Positions 12,901 through 27,900 of a DNA stretch of 64,000 nt are shown piece after piece. Source of the DNA: Apteryx mantelli (lineage: Eukaryota > Chordata > Aves > Apterygiformes > Apterygidae); contig NC_090020.1 in NCBI RefSeq assembly GCF_036417845.1, positions 31,294,425 to 31,358,424 on the forward strand. The letters run 5' to 3'. The position numbers and the translations under genes were made by a program. Below the pieces are notes generated by a model. The model was not told the origin of the DNA. It saw only the letters and a list, made by a program, of their open reading frames with translations, and searched no databases. Position 1 is the stretch's first letter. Each line of letters starts with the position of its first letter.

Positions 12901-15900
12901 TGCCAAGAAAGTGTGATGCTGAAAGAAATAAAATGAGAGCTCTGATCCTGTTAACACAGTCCACTGGAAATTTCTTCTCACTCCATGGTTTATCAGTGGG
13001 TATATTGCTGGTGAAGTTAAAAAAAAAAAAAAAAGCCTTTGTCTTTTTCAATTTATTTTCACCCTTAAAGATTTTGGATAACTCATGGAGCTCCCATATT
13101 CCAATATCCAGATTTGGAATACATAGGTTAACACCGTCACAGAGGATGCCTACTACTCTAATCTTGTTAGGAACGATCAAATCCATACAACACCTGTCAT
13201 TTATATCAGTGAGGAGAAAATAAAAACACCAAAAAGCAAACCTTGAAACATTTATAACAGAGCTTGTCAGGATCACCCTCAAACCTATGAGACAACCAAA
13301 CCCATGGAATTCTCCAGTCTCTGAATCGGCATCTTTGACAATTCATATGAAGACAATCAAACACACTATTGCCTCCTCCTTCTCTTCATTCAGAAAGAGC
13401 ACAGGAGCTTCTTGACCACATTCCCAGTTTTTGTTACAGCAAAAAGAAAACAAAACTACCATGGGATATCTTCTTCCAAACACCTTACAGAGATAACTAA
13501 GGAGAGAGGAAGATTTTTTTTTCCTCTTTTTCCTTTTCAAGGCCCACACAGATTTGGAATAGATTAGCTACCTGTAGCTTCTGTGAAGTTCCTGCTGAGC
13601 TATTTTTCTTCTTTTTAAATGCAGCAATCTCTTCATCTTTAAGTTTAAGAATCTTCTGTTGTTGCTCCATCTTTAGCTGAAGGTCCTATATAAAAAAAAA
13701 AAAAAAATGGCTTAGTCAGTCTGCTATTTTTTTTTTCCCAACCTATTTAATGTCAGAGTCCACACAGGTGTATATTCTGAAATACTGACCTTAAATTTAT
13801 CAATAAAACTGCAATTCAGGGCTAGGCATCAAGTAATAAAATAAAAAAGCCTGAAGAGAAAGGTAAACTGAGAAGATGTATGTGAAAATATTTATACACA
13901 ATTTCTTTAGTATACTTTTTAAGAAAGGCATTGCTTAAAACTATGGAAAGTCTAGCAGTATATTTCAATGTCTTTGGGAAAACAGAAGGAAAATTGGCTG
14001 ATCTCATTCTCTGTCATAAAGAAACAAAAAGAATCTTACTTTAATTTGTTGTTGGTCCTGCTGAATCTCTGCCTCTAGGAGCTTCTTTTTTTCAGTCTCT
14101 TCATGCAGTCTTTTCTGTAGCTGAGTCTGCTGATGCTTCATCTGAGCCACATTCTGCTCAAGTTCTGTCGCTCGTCTCTCACTTTGGTTAGATAATGAAA
14201 CCAGGGTCTTAGTGTCCTGCTTCTTCTTCTGTAAGGTCTGAAAGTTCATGGCAAAATTCTTCATTTCACTGAATTCTTAGCGTCAGCAAGGCTTACTAAC
14301 TTTTGCCCCCAAAAAATCACTAATTATTTCTATGGCTTCTGAACCATCTGGTGAAGTCAGTATAGGCAGAATTAATCTCAAGCACTGTGAAAAGGTGCAG
14401 ATACAGTTTGAGCCTGACATTACATCCAAACTAGTAAAGTCTTCCAGAATTCATAGCTCTGGAAAATGTCACATAGACATAATGGAGCCAGGATGTCCCT
14501 GCCACTGCTGGTACTCAGCTGAAGCTGATAAGCCACTTAACTCTTCTCATACAGTGCTTACCCAAGCCTACTCTTCTACAAGTGAGGCACGGAGCACCTA
14601 AGCTGGCCCCACACCAGAAATTAAACTTAGGTGTAGTAGAGCTTAAAGCATGACGTCAGCACCACACAAAATGACTGCATTGGGCCTGGTCTTACAAACG
14701 TATAATAACAAACAAAATGGGAATTTGTTTAGAGCTGGAATTTATATAGTAATTTCCTAAAATGGCAATTTTATTTATGACAGGTAATGAAAAAAAAAAA
14801 CAACCTTGAAATAGTCTCCTTGTGTAGGTTCTTCTACATACAATGATTTATGAGCATCTCATGTCACCCTCTCTTTCTCGGTTATTAGCTACCAAGAAAA
14901 TACTGTATGTATCTAACCACATATACATTAAAAAAGCACTGTGAGTATAGCGATATTAAGTTTCTCATGACATACCAACCATCCAACCATCTTCAACTGT
15001 GTAAAACTAGTGAGGGCTTTATAGGGAGAACGTTAAGGTTTCAAAGATGCTAGTAGGACAGGGATTTGCAAATCCTAATGGTCAGGTCAAAAATACCTGC
15101 ACTTTCAACTTAGCTGCATCCATCTTCTTCCGAAACTCTTTCTGTAACTTGGCTTTCTCAGCAATGTCTCTCAGCTCCTTACTTTCCAACTCCTGAAGCT
15201 GCTTTTGTGTTTCAGCGAGTTCCATTTTGGCCTGCTCAGATTCTTGCTCCAGTTTAGTTATTTTCAAAGAATATTGCCTGCTTACAGACTGAGCATCCTT
15301 ACCTTAAAGACATCATATCCAAATAGTTTAAAAATAGGTGCAGCGGGATAATCCATTGAAATGTAATACTTAATTAGGGAGTTGAATTATTACTTATTTC
15401 ATTCTTTTGGAACCAACAATTTCTAAGACATTTTCCAACTGTAAAGGAACATACAGTTCCTTTCCTGAAAAGTTCAATCTGCAAGTCTAACTCTGAAATA
15501 AAGGAAGAAGTCTAAAACTGAATTCTTTGTGTGTCATCTGATATCACCTAGAGCACCATATATAACATAAATAAAGTGAAATTCTTCTACCCATTGCAAT
15601 CTTTGTCAAAATGGCTCCTCTATATTTCATAAATGCTTCCTTTTTCCAGAAGGATATGCTATTTACTTATTACTCAACTTTCAGGTGAATAATCAGCGAA
15701 CGACTTTGGATCGGATTTCCACCTTCTGATCTATTTTGGGCGTTCTTTCTCAGTTAGATTTATGGGGGCATAGAATCTTTCTCAATGCCGAGAGACAGTC
15801 CCAAGGGAATGTGTGCATAAGAGAAGAGTGTAATTGCAGGAGTTGTGCAGAGAGGTTCTTACCACCATCATAAGCTAGCTTCTGGCAGACATGAAAACAC

Positions 15901-18900
15901 TACAACAGGTGTGTAAAGGATGTAAGCTAACAGGGACATCGGCCTTTGCCCTCATTAGCTCCTGACTCCTGCTTCTCTACTGCAGTGCTGGAAATGTGGA
16001 CATTCCCAGCACAGCGTTGTATCTTTTCTCCTATCCCAGACACCATGTGATAGATATATGACGATGGAAAGACCTGTAGCACTAAGCACACATGAAAAAC
16101 TACAAGACTGGTGGAAAAAAGCAATAATGAGCAAAGCATACAAAATACTTAACAAACACACCTGCACATCATTGCACAGTAGTCCCTAATCCAAGTTTAC
16201 AGCCTTCAATGCCATCTCAGCAAATATTTCATAAAAAATGTGAATCTGTATGTTACTAGAAGTCTTCTAGCACAAGGTAATTACATAAAAACTAAGACAT
16301 GCAGAATTTCAAAAGTACTCTGTCTTGTTTGGCCTTATTTATTTCTGAACTTCTTCATTTTAATGTGCCTTGCAGTAGCCAGTTACCTGTTTTTACTAAT
16401 TCCTTAATAAGTTCCTCCTTCATTTTGATATTAAGTGCAAGTTCTCTCATTTTTCGCTTGGCCTCAGTGAGTCTCAATTCTGAATTCTTTAACTTCCGCA
16501 TGTTAAAAACATGACTCTTCCGGAGGCTGTTCATCTCTTCACCTTGAAAGAAAATATGGCAATAGTGAGATGGAAGATCTGGAATACACTCTGTATCCAA
16601 AGGACAGTGCTCTGGAACACTGCATCTGTAGGCTTCTAGCCTGGGGTGGTGGTGGTGGGGGGGGAATCAAAAGGAGAGAGAAGTGCAAAGAGTTTTTTCC
16701 TGCCATCTGTAAGAGATAGTAGTTCTAAACAGGGGGAAAAAAAAGGATGGCATTCATTAGCATTTCAAAACCCTGAGTAGGAGGAAAAAATATTATTTAA
16801 ATAATTTCAGTGTATTTCTGATAAAATAATACTATTTATTTTCTTTCCTTGAAGGAGTGCTAAGGATTTATATCTAAACACCTCTGATGTGTGAAGCGCT
16901 TGCTAGCTAATAATGTTATTTAAATATTAAGGTCACTGATGCAGTTTCAGGAAAAAAAATCTCAAATCTAAGCTGAGCTACAAAAAAACAATTATTGTTG
17001 TTTTAAATGCCCATATTTGGATGAGAAAAATAATTAAATGTGATAATCACATTCTTGCATATTCTGATATTATAATATACTTTCCTCTCATAACTTCCAT
17101 TTTACCTGTGATTGTGTCAGTCAGTAGAGCAGATTTGTTGTGAAAACTAGACTTGTCTACTTGACACTTCGTATCATTTAGGTCAAGGGGAAAGCAGAGA
17201 GAAGCCCGTTTTCCTGTCCATTTGCAGTTTATAGAACGCCTAAGGAAGAATGAAAAACATGCTACAATCCAAAACATACAGGGATTGTTTTCTTTTAAGA
17301 TTATGTACTGTTGCATGAAGTTAACAGAAGAATCTCGGAGTGAGAGAACTCACACGGGCATTTTTACCTTCCTTTTTTCTCCTAGATCTTGTTGGTAGAT
17401 TCTGGCCCCAAAACAAGAATCATGTGATATTTAATAAATCCAAAGCTATGTCCTGACACACAGGTCACTGACACAGTTTATTACACTTGTCTTGCATTAT
17501 GCCAAGTTGGTCCCATAAGTTTAGCTTAAGTAACTTCTTAAATGTCCTCCTAATATAGCAAGATTAGGCAGTAATATTACATTTGATATGCATATGCGTA
17601 TAAAAAAACAAAACAAAAAAAACATTAAAGAACAAAAAATATTACTTAAATGACGTTTTCTTTTTACTCTCTGGATCTCCTTCCTCTTCATCGCTATGAT
17701 CAGATAGATGACAATGAAGCACTTCATCCTGATCTTCTATGTAGCTCAGCATCATCTGGCTGCGAGCACGGAATCCTGCCATCACTCGGGCCAGGGAGTA
17801 GGCAGGGGGGCTGGTATACGCCTGCCAAAAAGCACCCCAAAACGATGGGAAAAATCACTTGTAACAATCTAGCAATTCTTCACTGATTTCTCAAAACTAT
17901 TTCAGTTCAAAAGTGTTACCACCTGAGTTTGCAAGCAAAGGTTTTCTATAAAACTTCTGAATACCTTTGTAATAGAAGTTTTTGAGAGAGCTTAGCGAAC
18001 TTTTTCCAAATACCAAAAAAGGCACTGTTAGCAACTCATTACCAAAATGTATTCAATACCTCAGTACAGGATAATCATTCATTTTTGGTAACGTTTCATA
18101 TCTGAACCCTCAAAAGGCTAACAAAAAAAAAAACACCACAGAAAAGACAACAGCTTTATCACTGTAAGTGATAAATTATGCAGAACATTTTGGACTATCA
18201 CAGCATAGCATCTGTTGCAACAAATTAGAAAGTAATTTTTTAGTGTCTTCAATGGGAAACTAAACGACAGCTGACAAAACCACCATAATTTTTCATGTCA
18301 ACTCTAATTCTCTAACTATAATCATTACAAAGTAAAGGAGAAAAATGTAACATTTGGGCAGCCCGTACCTTTCGGGTCTCTGTCCCTGAAGGTGGATGAA
18401 AGGAGCACAGTAGACTCTTTGTGAGTGGGACACTGTATGGCCTCCTTGCAAATGCTGCAACAGCTGGCTCATCTCCACAAGCACTTGGGAAGTCTGAAGT
18501 TTTCATAACTGTAAACTTCTCTAGTTTTTCTTTTAGATGATCAATAAGCATTTGCTGTTCCACCATTTTCTCATTCTCAAGGGAAAAAGAAAACACAAAC
18601 CAAAACTGTTGCTGATCATCAGCTCTCCATCAAATTCATCTTTCCTAAATTCATTACCAAGATCATGAATCTTGTATATCACTCACTGACCCTAAATTCT
18701 TCTGCAGCGCACAAACATGCAAATTCTGCAACAAAATGAAAATTCTATGACATATCATTTTAATTAATATACCCCCCCAAACTCTCATAAATATTTTGAA
18801 GACTTTTTTTTTTTCCTAGAAAGGCCTATTCTAGGTAAGTTACTTTAGCTTATTTAGGCATCTAGTGAGAAGCAGATGACATACCCATCAGCCCATACTT

Positions 18901-21900
18901 GCTTTATTTGTATGTGTTTATGGGGGAATAACATGGGAATTCAGCACAAAACATTGTGGAACACACAGTCTGAGTCTAAATAACTAAACATGTATACAGG
19001 CTTCCTCTTTGAGCAATCTCACTTTAAATATCCTTTGTGTTAGTAACCAAACATATGCAACTATCTGCATGATTCCAGGACCCTTGTATTAGGTACTTCT
19101 TCTATCCAGCCTCAACTTTGCTAGCAATACTAGTTTGGAGAATTTATCTATCTGCCCTTCCTACAGCAGTCTCTGTATATTGTTCAGAATTACATATCTT
19201 CTGTAAACTGATCTATAACATCAAGATTATATTAATTTTCAATCCCCTCCATTACTTTCACTTCTTTTCAGAGTACCTCTAAAATTTGACCTACCAACAG
19301 AAAATATGAAAAACAGCTGTGACAGTCAACTGAATGAAAGATTTTATGAAAGATATTTTGCATTCTCCTACTTTGATTCATATATTTTTCATTCATCCTT
19401 TACATCTTGTTTTCTGAGACTGCAAATTCTTCCTGAGCACATAGACAATTCCTCGAAAACTGACATTTTGTTGGAATACAATACATATGTATGGAATACA
19501 ATATCCTTATGTCACAGGGAATAGAACATATATGTAACACCATATTTTTATGATTTTGGAAGCAGTACAAGTCAACTGCAGGGATCCATCTGCAGCTAGT
19601 CTTCAGCTCTTTTTAAGACTCTTCATCCCCAATATGCTTGCACAGACAACTCCATAGTACAACAGCAGTTCTATAAATACATATACATATAAACATTTAA
19701 TACTTAGTAGATGCTACTTTTATGATTCTGATCCTATCATGTATCAGTAAATTATGTATTTCTGTGGATGTCACTTCAAACTATTTGACACAAGCATTTA
19801 CTTTTAATTACCCTACTTATTTTCATACAAGTTTTTAAATAAAAGGGGCAGTTTAGTGGATTAAGTACAAAACTGGTGTCTGAGAAGTTTCAAGCTCTTC
19901 TCCTGTCTCTGATACTGAACTGATTGTGACTTTTAGCAAGTCTTTTACTCACTGTGTGACTGCTTCTGTTCATTACCTTGACCTTGTACATTCCAAAATA
20001 TAAATCAGGAGCATTATCCTAGTGTAATAACCTGACACTATGTTGTACAGGAAAAAAACAAAACAAAACAAAACTAGCCAGAAATGACAGAAAAGAAAGA
20101 AAATGACAGAGGGAAGAAAAATGCAATGAGCAGTATACTTACCTTTCATTCAACAATGACTTTCCCCAAGACATCAGTAAAGAGGAGGAAAAAGGAGAAA
20201 AAGTAGAATAAGGAGGAGTACTAGCTAACCATGTTTATGCTGTTTTCTTTAAAAGAATGAGACAATATTCTATCCATCATCCATGTGAAATGCAACAGCA
20301 GGGGAATATCAGCTGCTCCACTTAGGATCTTGTGTATCTTGGAATACTACATACTTACTGCCCATCACCATTTCATGAGCAAGCAAGTGATCTACAGAGG
20401 CAAAAGGCAAGCCATTTCCACTATGTCACTCAGCTTCCTATAATAGTAAATGCTCAAAAACTTAGGACGAAATTCTGCCTTATAAAGTCAAAAGGCAACA
20501 AAATTTTATTCTCATATATACTAAAGCTATAACAAAACATATTTCTATAGAGTCTCTCAATTAAAGCATTCTATAGAATCTTTAGAATCCTTCAGAGGCT
20601 TTTCAAATCTCAATTAATTAATAGTCCTGAAACAACCTAGAAAAAAAGTATACAATGGGGATGTGTGTTATGTTTTTAGGAAGCACAGAGGGGTTGAATG
20701 ATTTACCTAATACCATACAAGAAGGCTGTGGCACAGCTAGGCTGTTATACAAACATCAGGAATCATTGTCTTTTGCTTCATCCACTAGATGAACCCAACT
20801 CATTAAGTGATACAGTTCTGATTCAAACAAAACGCCCATAAGATTGTTGGATACTGATGTCTAAACAACAACCAAAAAAAAGCATGAAGGACCTGTCTTG
20901 AAATAATGAATGCATTCGCACATACATCTGATTTGAACCATCTTTCCAGTGATATGTACCAGAGTAAAAATACCTGTAATCTGTTTGTTTCTTGAGCTTC
21001 CTTTAAAGATTCCACTTGTTCTTCATTTTCCTGTATTAATGTCTTTATTTGATTCTGCAATACCTTCAGCTTGAGATCCTTCTGGCTAAATACTTCTTCA
21101 TCCATAACTAGAGCCTGCTAGATAATAAAAGGACAGTTCAGCTGGAAAGAGGGGACAGTGTTATTCTTACAATTGGAAAATGAAAAAGTCATTCATTTGG
21201 GATTAAAAAATGTGATCAGAACTATAAAGTTCTGAATTAGATATGGCAAGTTCTCCAAGTGGTTGTGCGGTATTTCTACTAATTATTTCTTCACTTCTGT
21301 GTTTTATCTATTGATTTCCTTCTGACAAGTTTTTCTCCCATGGAAAAAAATGTACCCATAATGAATGCTCCAGGATGAAGTGGGTATGTAAATACAGTTA
21401 TTTGCTTTATAGTGTGCTGTGAGATGTAACCATAAGGTCTCAACATCAAGAGTAGTACACTTCTCAAAATGAAGAAATAAAGATGGCATTCCACATTCTG
21501 CAACTCAGATAACTGCTTGAAGAGACCATAAGAAGACCGTAGAAGCCAAATGCGAAGTATGGAAGCATCACCTCATAGTGTTCTAAAGCTGGATACCTAT
21601 GTACAACTAGCTTACCTGCATCTTTCTTCCAAGATGAGATAAATCTTAACAGCTTTTAAGAACGCATTCAAGAACCTGATGTTTCTTTAGAGAACAGAAC
21701 CTTTCCAAAGTCTATGTACCAATGCAATGCACTGTTTCTATCAAACTTAGCAGACATGTATTCTGCCCCACACTGGTATCATATTATCATTCAGAGCTGA
21801 GCGAACTACAGAAAAAAAGAAGAGAAAATATAGGCTAGTAGTAAAGAAACTTGCGCAGATGTTAGCATGATGACAGAGTGGGGTAGAATGCAGTGATACA

Positions 21901-24900
21901 AAAGAAGCATATTGTCCATCTGTTTCTTTTTGACCTTATACAGTTGGCTGCTGGGAAATAGTATTTTGGTATGCAACACATGGAGCTACACCAAAACAAT
22001 ACATGCTAAAGTAGACAAAATTGATCTTTAAATGAAGACAGTGAATTCAGCTATAGCATTTGTCATATCAAAATATTTTAGTTAACTTTTACTAGAGAAA
22101 AAGACACCCTGTCCCAAGGCATCATTTACATTAATCTACCCTTCTTCTGTAGGAAATCCAGGAACTCTAACAAAACAAAAATTAAAATAAGAATGTCGCA
22201 GTTTACAAAATTCTAATTTGTTGGAGCACAGCCTCCTTCTGTAACAAGGCAGACTCATATTAGTTTATCAAATCTGTTCATAAAGATCATCTTTTCATCA
22301 GAATTTCATTCAAGTTCTAGTTTCAAATTAGAATTTCAGGTTACAAAATTAATTTTTATTTGAGGCTCTGTTCATTGTACATTTTAATATCTGCATTATT
22401 TGGGATGTTTTGTTATTCATATTCAACATTTTAACACAGTACATTCAAGATGTACACTTCCTAATTGTATATGGGGATGTCCCTATAAAGAACTATGTAT
22501 TTGATCATGTTTCAGTTCTGTGAGGAGACATTATCATGCTCAAGAAGGCTGAGAGCTCTTCTCCTCATAGATCATCATCTGGCACTATTATGTGCTGTCT
22601 GAGAAAGCTACTTCAGAGTTACCAGCATGAGAGGATCCTCATGGGATAGCTGCATGCTGAGAATCCCATATCTTGTTTTGAAATTCTCACCTCAGCTGGA
22701 AAACTGTAAAGAAGTATGATGACACCAAAAAGCAGAAAGTTGATATATAACTCGGAAGCAAGTGTTAGAAAAGCGATAAGAAACAGAAATCTGTAAACAG
22801 TTTAGAAAATCAGTAAGCTAAAGGCCTGATAATGGAAAGGAAGGTGTTCTTGGCATAAACACTGCAGGAACGCTGCTGAAGAAATACAGGTTAGGAAAAT
22901 CTGATTTAATAACATTAGATAAGATACTTGCAACTTCATAGTACTATGAACTTAACCCATCAATCATCTGTAAGTGCAATGATAGCAGCAGAATATCTGC
23001 ATTGTAATTATACCTATAATGCTGCTGACAGACTAATTTGTCAGCAGTATTTAAAACAATTTCTGAGTTTAAAGGACAACTGAAACTACCATAGCCTAAA
23101 ACAACAAAAAAAAAAAACAGAAAAAACAGCTCAACCTCACAGAATCATCTTAAAAATTACTAGCCAAAGTATAACATCTATTTACCTATCTCTCACCCAT
23201 TCAAGTAAAACTGTCCCTAGAAGCAGGCAAACAGAACTGCACAATATTGTACAAAACTGAATTTAAGTTTTAGCAGACATAAATTCACGTAATGTTATTT
23301 ATTTAAATGATCAGCTTATAATTAAATACCTGGCATTTTTTTAGTTCCCTCTTTAGCTGAAGAATTGTGATGTGATGGGGCTCTTCTTGGTTGGTTCCAG
23401 TCCCAGTATCAATCTGCTGCACGGTGAGTGCTTCCCTCCTTACTTCCTGTACCATGGTGATCCAGCTCTGCAACCTGTCCTGCTGACTTCTTTTTAAGCT
23501 AACATCATCCTTCAAATCAACCAGGAATAGGAAGACTTCATCTAGGCAGTTTTTATAATGGAAGCACTCGACCTGAAGCTGGGTGAGCCGCTCTTCAAGC
23601 AAACTTATTCGAGTCCTTTCTTGATTCAAGTCTTGTGAACCCTGATTAGCATGATTATTAACTTGCTGATTCTGCAAAGCTTCTCGAAGCAATCTGATTT
23701 CAAGTTCCATTTCATCAATCCGGTCTTGATCAGGGTTGTAGTTTACAACTGGCTTATTTCTAATATTTTTGGCTCTGTTGGAATATTTGAGAGAATTCAA
23801 AGATTCATCAAAATCTGATGAGGATGGATTTATACATGTTATCATGACAGTCTTGGCATTTCCTCCTAGGGAGTCTTTCAGAATACGAGTGATTTTAGCG
23901 TCCCTGTATGGAATATGTACACTCTTCCTCTTTGGATCTCCAAGTGCACTGATGACATTTCCCAAGGCTAACAAACCACTGTTGATCTGAATGGATTCTT
24001 TGAACCGTTCACCAGTATTTCCAGTCTTTGTTACCCTCTCTGATCCTGCCAAATCCACAAAATGGAACTTTGAAGCAATCATCCGGACTGATTTCCAAGA
24101 TGAATCTTGTGCAGCATCAGTATTTTTTTGAGACTCTGCAGATTGTTTCTGACAAATGCTGATGGTAAAAATGGCATGAGATCGACTGGAGTGCTCATTC
24201 ATTTGTGTTGTACCTGTGTGACGAGCTGCATTGCCACCTTCCAACAGACTAATCACTTCATCTGCACATTCAACTTGGTATTCCTTGGCACCAACAATCA
24301 CTTCAAACACCAAACCAAAGAAATGAAGAATAGTAATTCTAAACTCTTAGCAAAAGTTTACAGCAATTATGAATAGTCGATCCACAACCATGAACTAGAT
24401 AAAGATAAAAGCTTGCATTATTATGAGCTCACAGCACATACCTAAAGGAAAATAAGACATCAATACGTGAAAAGCATGAGGTACAGCACATTTGAAATCT
24501 GCAGATATTAAATATGTGGGTGTACCATGCTACAGCTTTTGAAACAAATAATAATTTAAGCATAATAAACAGCTTTTAGCCACACGCAATTTGCAATTTA
24601 GTGCTATCTAGAAAAAGTATGAGCAATCTCAGCTTAAAGGGTATTTTTCCAGTTAAAAGAAAAAAAAAAGAAAAAAAAAAAAAGGAAGTAAAGTTTATAG
24701 TAGGAGTGATTCCTAAGCCCTGGCAAGGACAGAATTCCCATTTTGTATTGCTCAGGTAATAGGGCCTTCCAGACAGTCACCTCTATTTGAATAATCTACT
24801 AATGTGTCAGTGGCAATAAATATTCCTATCAGCATATTTTTTGTCCATAATTTTAACAAAGAATGGAAAAATCTTGCCTTAGCAGGTACATGAGCTACTG

Positions 24901-27900
24901 AAGCTGACTGAAACCATACTGAAAAAGAGCAAAAGAGTTTAAAACATATTGCTGGATCATTATGAAGCAGTGATATTACCTGCAGGCTAAGTTTTGCACT
25001 AAGTAAATGTACATACAGTGCCTTCTTCCAACTACAGACAAGAAAGCTGTGCCAGGTTAAAGCAACAGAATATTATTATTTAAACAAACAGAACAATTAG
25101 AAAATAAAGAATAAATACAGAAAAACAGATCACACAGTTTCAGAATAAAACATCTCTGCAGTGGATTCTTCTGGCATTTTCCTGTAGTGGACAGGAGGTC
25201 TGTGGGGTAAGTGTTAATTTCAAAGCATCCAAAAAATATCAGATGCTACCCTCAATGAGATGTTCTCCTTTCTCCCATGCAGTTCATACGGAAATGAGGG
25301 GCAGATATTTACACTATAAATGACTTAACTGTTATAATTTTTAAGTGAGAAGCAAAGATTCAATCTTGAAATACTTATTCAAGTGAAAAATCACATTTAT
25401 GTCATTGTGTTTTTAGAAAGAATTTGCAGAAACTGTAACTGTATTTCTACCTTATCTGTAGCCATTTCTACTGGAACATTGGTATTGGTCACAGGTATTT
25501 AAAAACAACTGATTCAAATCACCTAAACTAAACTTACTATTTTCTGAAAATAGAACTTTTTTCCCAATATTAGTAATCAGTAAGTTCTTTTCAAAAGAAG
25601 GCAAGAATAATCTGCATTTGAGAACACAAATGAAACCAAATGTACAAATTGCAGAGCTGATATCCTACCTGTATTTCCCTTTTCGTCTTCTCGGATATGT
25701 AAATCTTTCACAGAGGTCTCCAACTCCAATAAATCTCGAAGTTCTTCCTTGTAAACCTCTATATATGATACTTTCACACTGAAATCAATGTTATGGTTTT
25801 CAGAGATATGCTGAAATAACTCCTGAATAGCCCGTGGGATTATGCCTTTTTCATCCTCTGCAGCTGACACTGAAATATAAACAAAGATGTCACAGAAGCT
25901 GCAGTCATGCTGCTGCAGAAATTACAAAGGCTGAAGACAGAGAGCAGGCTGTGAGCTTTATTACTCCATACACTAAGGAATCTGAAGTGTTCAGTGTTTC
26001 CAGTGATTTATGTAAATATTTGCACTTCTAAAGATCAGAATATTTGTTTGCATGCATTAATAAGATTCAAAGTTAAGTTCTGAATAACTTTATGTTAGAT
26101 TTCAAAAAATTAGGAAAAATATGGAGCTTGCTTTAATCCAATACTGCTCAGATGACATTCTTCATTCCAATTCATTATGTAATGTAACAATATCACAAAG
26201 GTTTAGAAAGAAAACTTACAAGTTTCACTAAAGTACAGTAAAGACCATTAGTAATTAATGTAATTAGAATATGGAAACTGACTGCCTGTGAATGGGAGAA
26301 CACCAAGTATCTTTCTTTTTTTTACCAGGGAAACAAAGAGCTGCTCACATCTGACTGAATTTAAATAAATATATATGAAAAAGCTAAAGCTGCTGAGTTT
26401 TGAACAGCCATATATTGTGGCATGCACTACCTAAAGAATTTAGCTAACAATGATACTTACCAGAATATTAAATAACCATTGCTAGAGGAAAGACAGCATA
26501 AAGATAGAACAACAGGCAGAATTAAATATAAGGAAGATTTTAATACCTACCAAGAGATTTACAATAATCTATTTATATCCACTTGGAAGACTTAAATCAT
26601 AAATAAAACTACCATGTAATAATTCGGTATCTTCTATGATTATTATAAATAGTGCTTTAAAATGCAAACGTTACATCAAAGAAAGGAAATTAATACTCAA
26701 ATAGATAATTTTAAGAATTGACCTGAAATTAAATATTACAGTCACAGATAATCCAAAGGACTGTCCATACTGCAGAATAACACGTAGATTACCAGCTGAC
26801 ATTACTCCCAATGGGGGATTGGTCTGGGGAGGAGATGGAGATGATGACACAGACTGTTCTGAGGAGGACAAGAGGGACCAGCCTTTGTCCTTCTGTTGCT
26901 CTTTCTTATTCTTCCAATTAAACAGAAGAAATTGTTACAGTTCTGCAGATCGCAGGGAGGAGGACCCAAAGTTTGTGATATGGGACTTTGTAGAAAGGCA
27001 GAAAGCAAAAAAATGCATACATGCAGAAGCTACAGAGGTTTTCTGCAAAGTATTACAGAAAAGAGTAGCCCAGTCTAAGGTATTTGAGAATTAATAGCTT
27101 GGAAATACCAAGTTAATTAAATAGAAGAGTTTCACATATCCTCTTTTAAAAAATAAGAATAAATATGAAGTTAGTCTCTTTGCCAAGCTCTCAAGAAGCT
27201 GCATGCTAAAATGGAAGATGTGAAAGAGTACTTCATAAATTGTATTTTTCTCAGATATCTTTGGTATAGCCTAAATTATGGAAAATCTGTGTTTAGAATT
27301 GCTCAACTATCACATAAACTTTGGAAGCACATTTTTTAACCATACTTTTTTCCATTAACCCTTAAAAATTCTTTTATTAGTAGCACAATGCTTAGATATC
27401 TTACTGATGCACCTTATGGAAGTTACTAGAATACAGAGAGCTGGTACAAAGATTATTCCGAGTAGGCCCAACAGAATTATCCACTGAAAGCCAATAATGG
27501 GGAAAACTAAGCAGGAAATTAAAGACAAAGGAAAAAGAAAAAAAAGTAAAATATACACAAAGAAAAAGCCAGCAGCTAATGTGATCTAGACACTGCAAAT
27601 TATTCAAAATATAACTGCTGAGCAAAGTTATTTCAAAACTGCAGAATCATCTATGTATTAAATATTTAATTTAAACAAATAGACTGATCACAAGACACAA
27701 AAACAAATTTTCTACAACCTACCAATGTGACCTCCTCCAATGGTGTAAGTCTTCCCAGAACCTGTCTGTCCATAGGCAAATACTGTAGCATTATATCCAT
27801 CAGTCAAAGACACTACAAGAGGCTTAATACAAGTTGTATATACTTCTTCTTGGGTTGAATTTTTGCCAAATACAAAATCAAAAGTGAAGACACGATCTTT

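Noticed and set aside
14332-14601. 89-codon plus-strand frame between KIF27 exons 9 and 10
   Set aside because: No similarity or splice support; probably chance or an old repeat fragment.
26819-27094. 91-codon plus-strand frame starting with acidic residues, possible small gene
   Set aside because: It lies within a KIF27 intron, has no recognisable domain, splice context or promoter, and its length is expected by chance.
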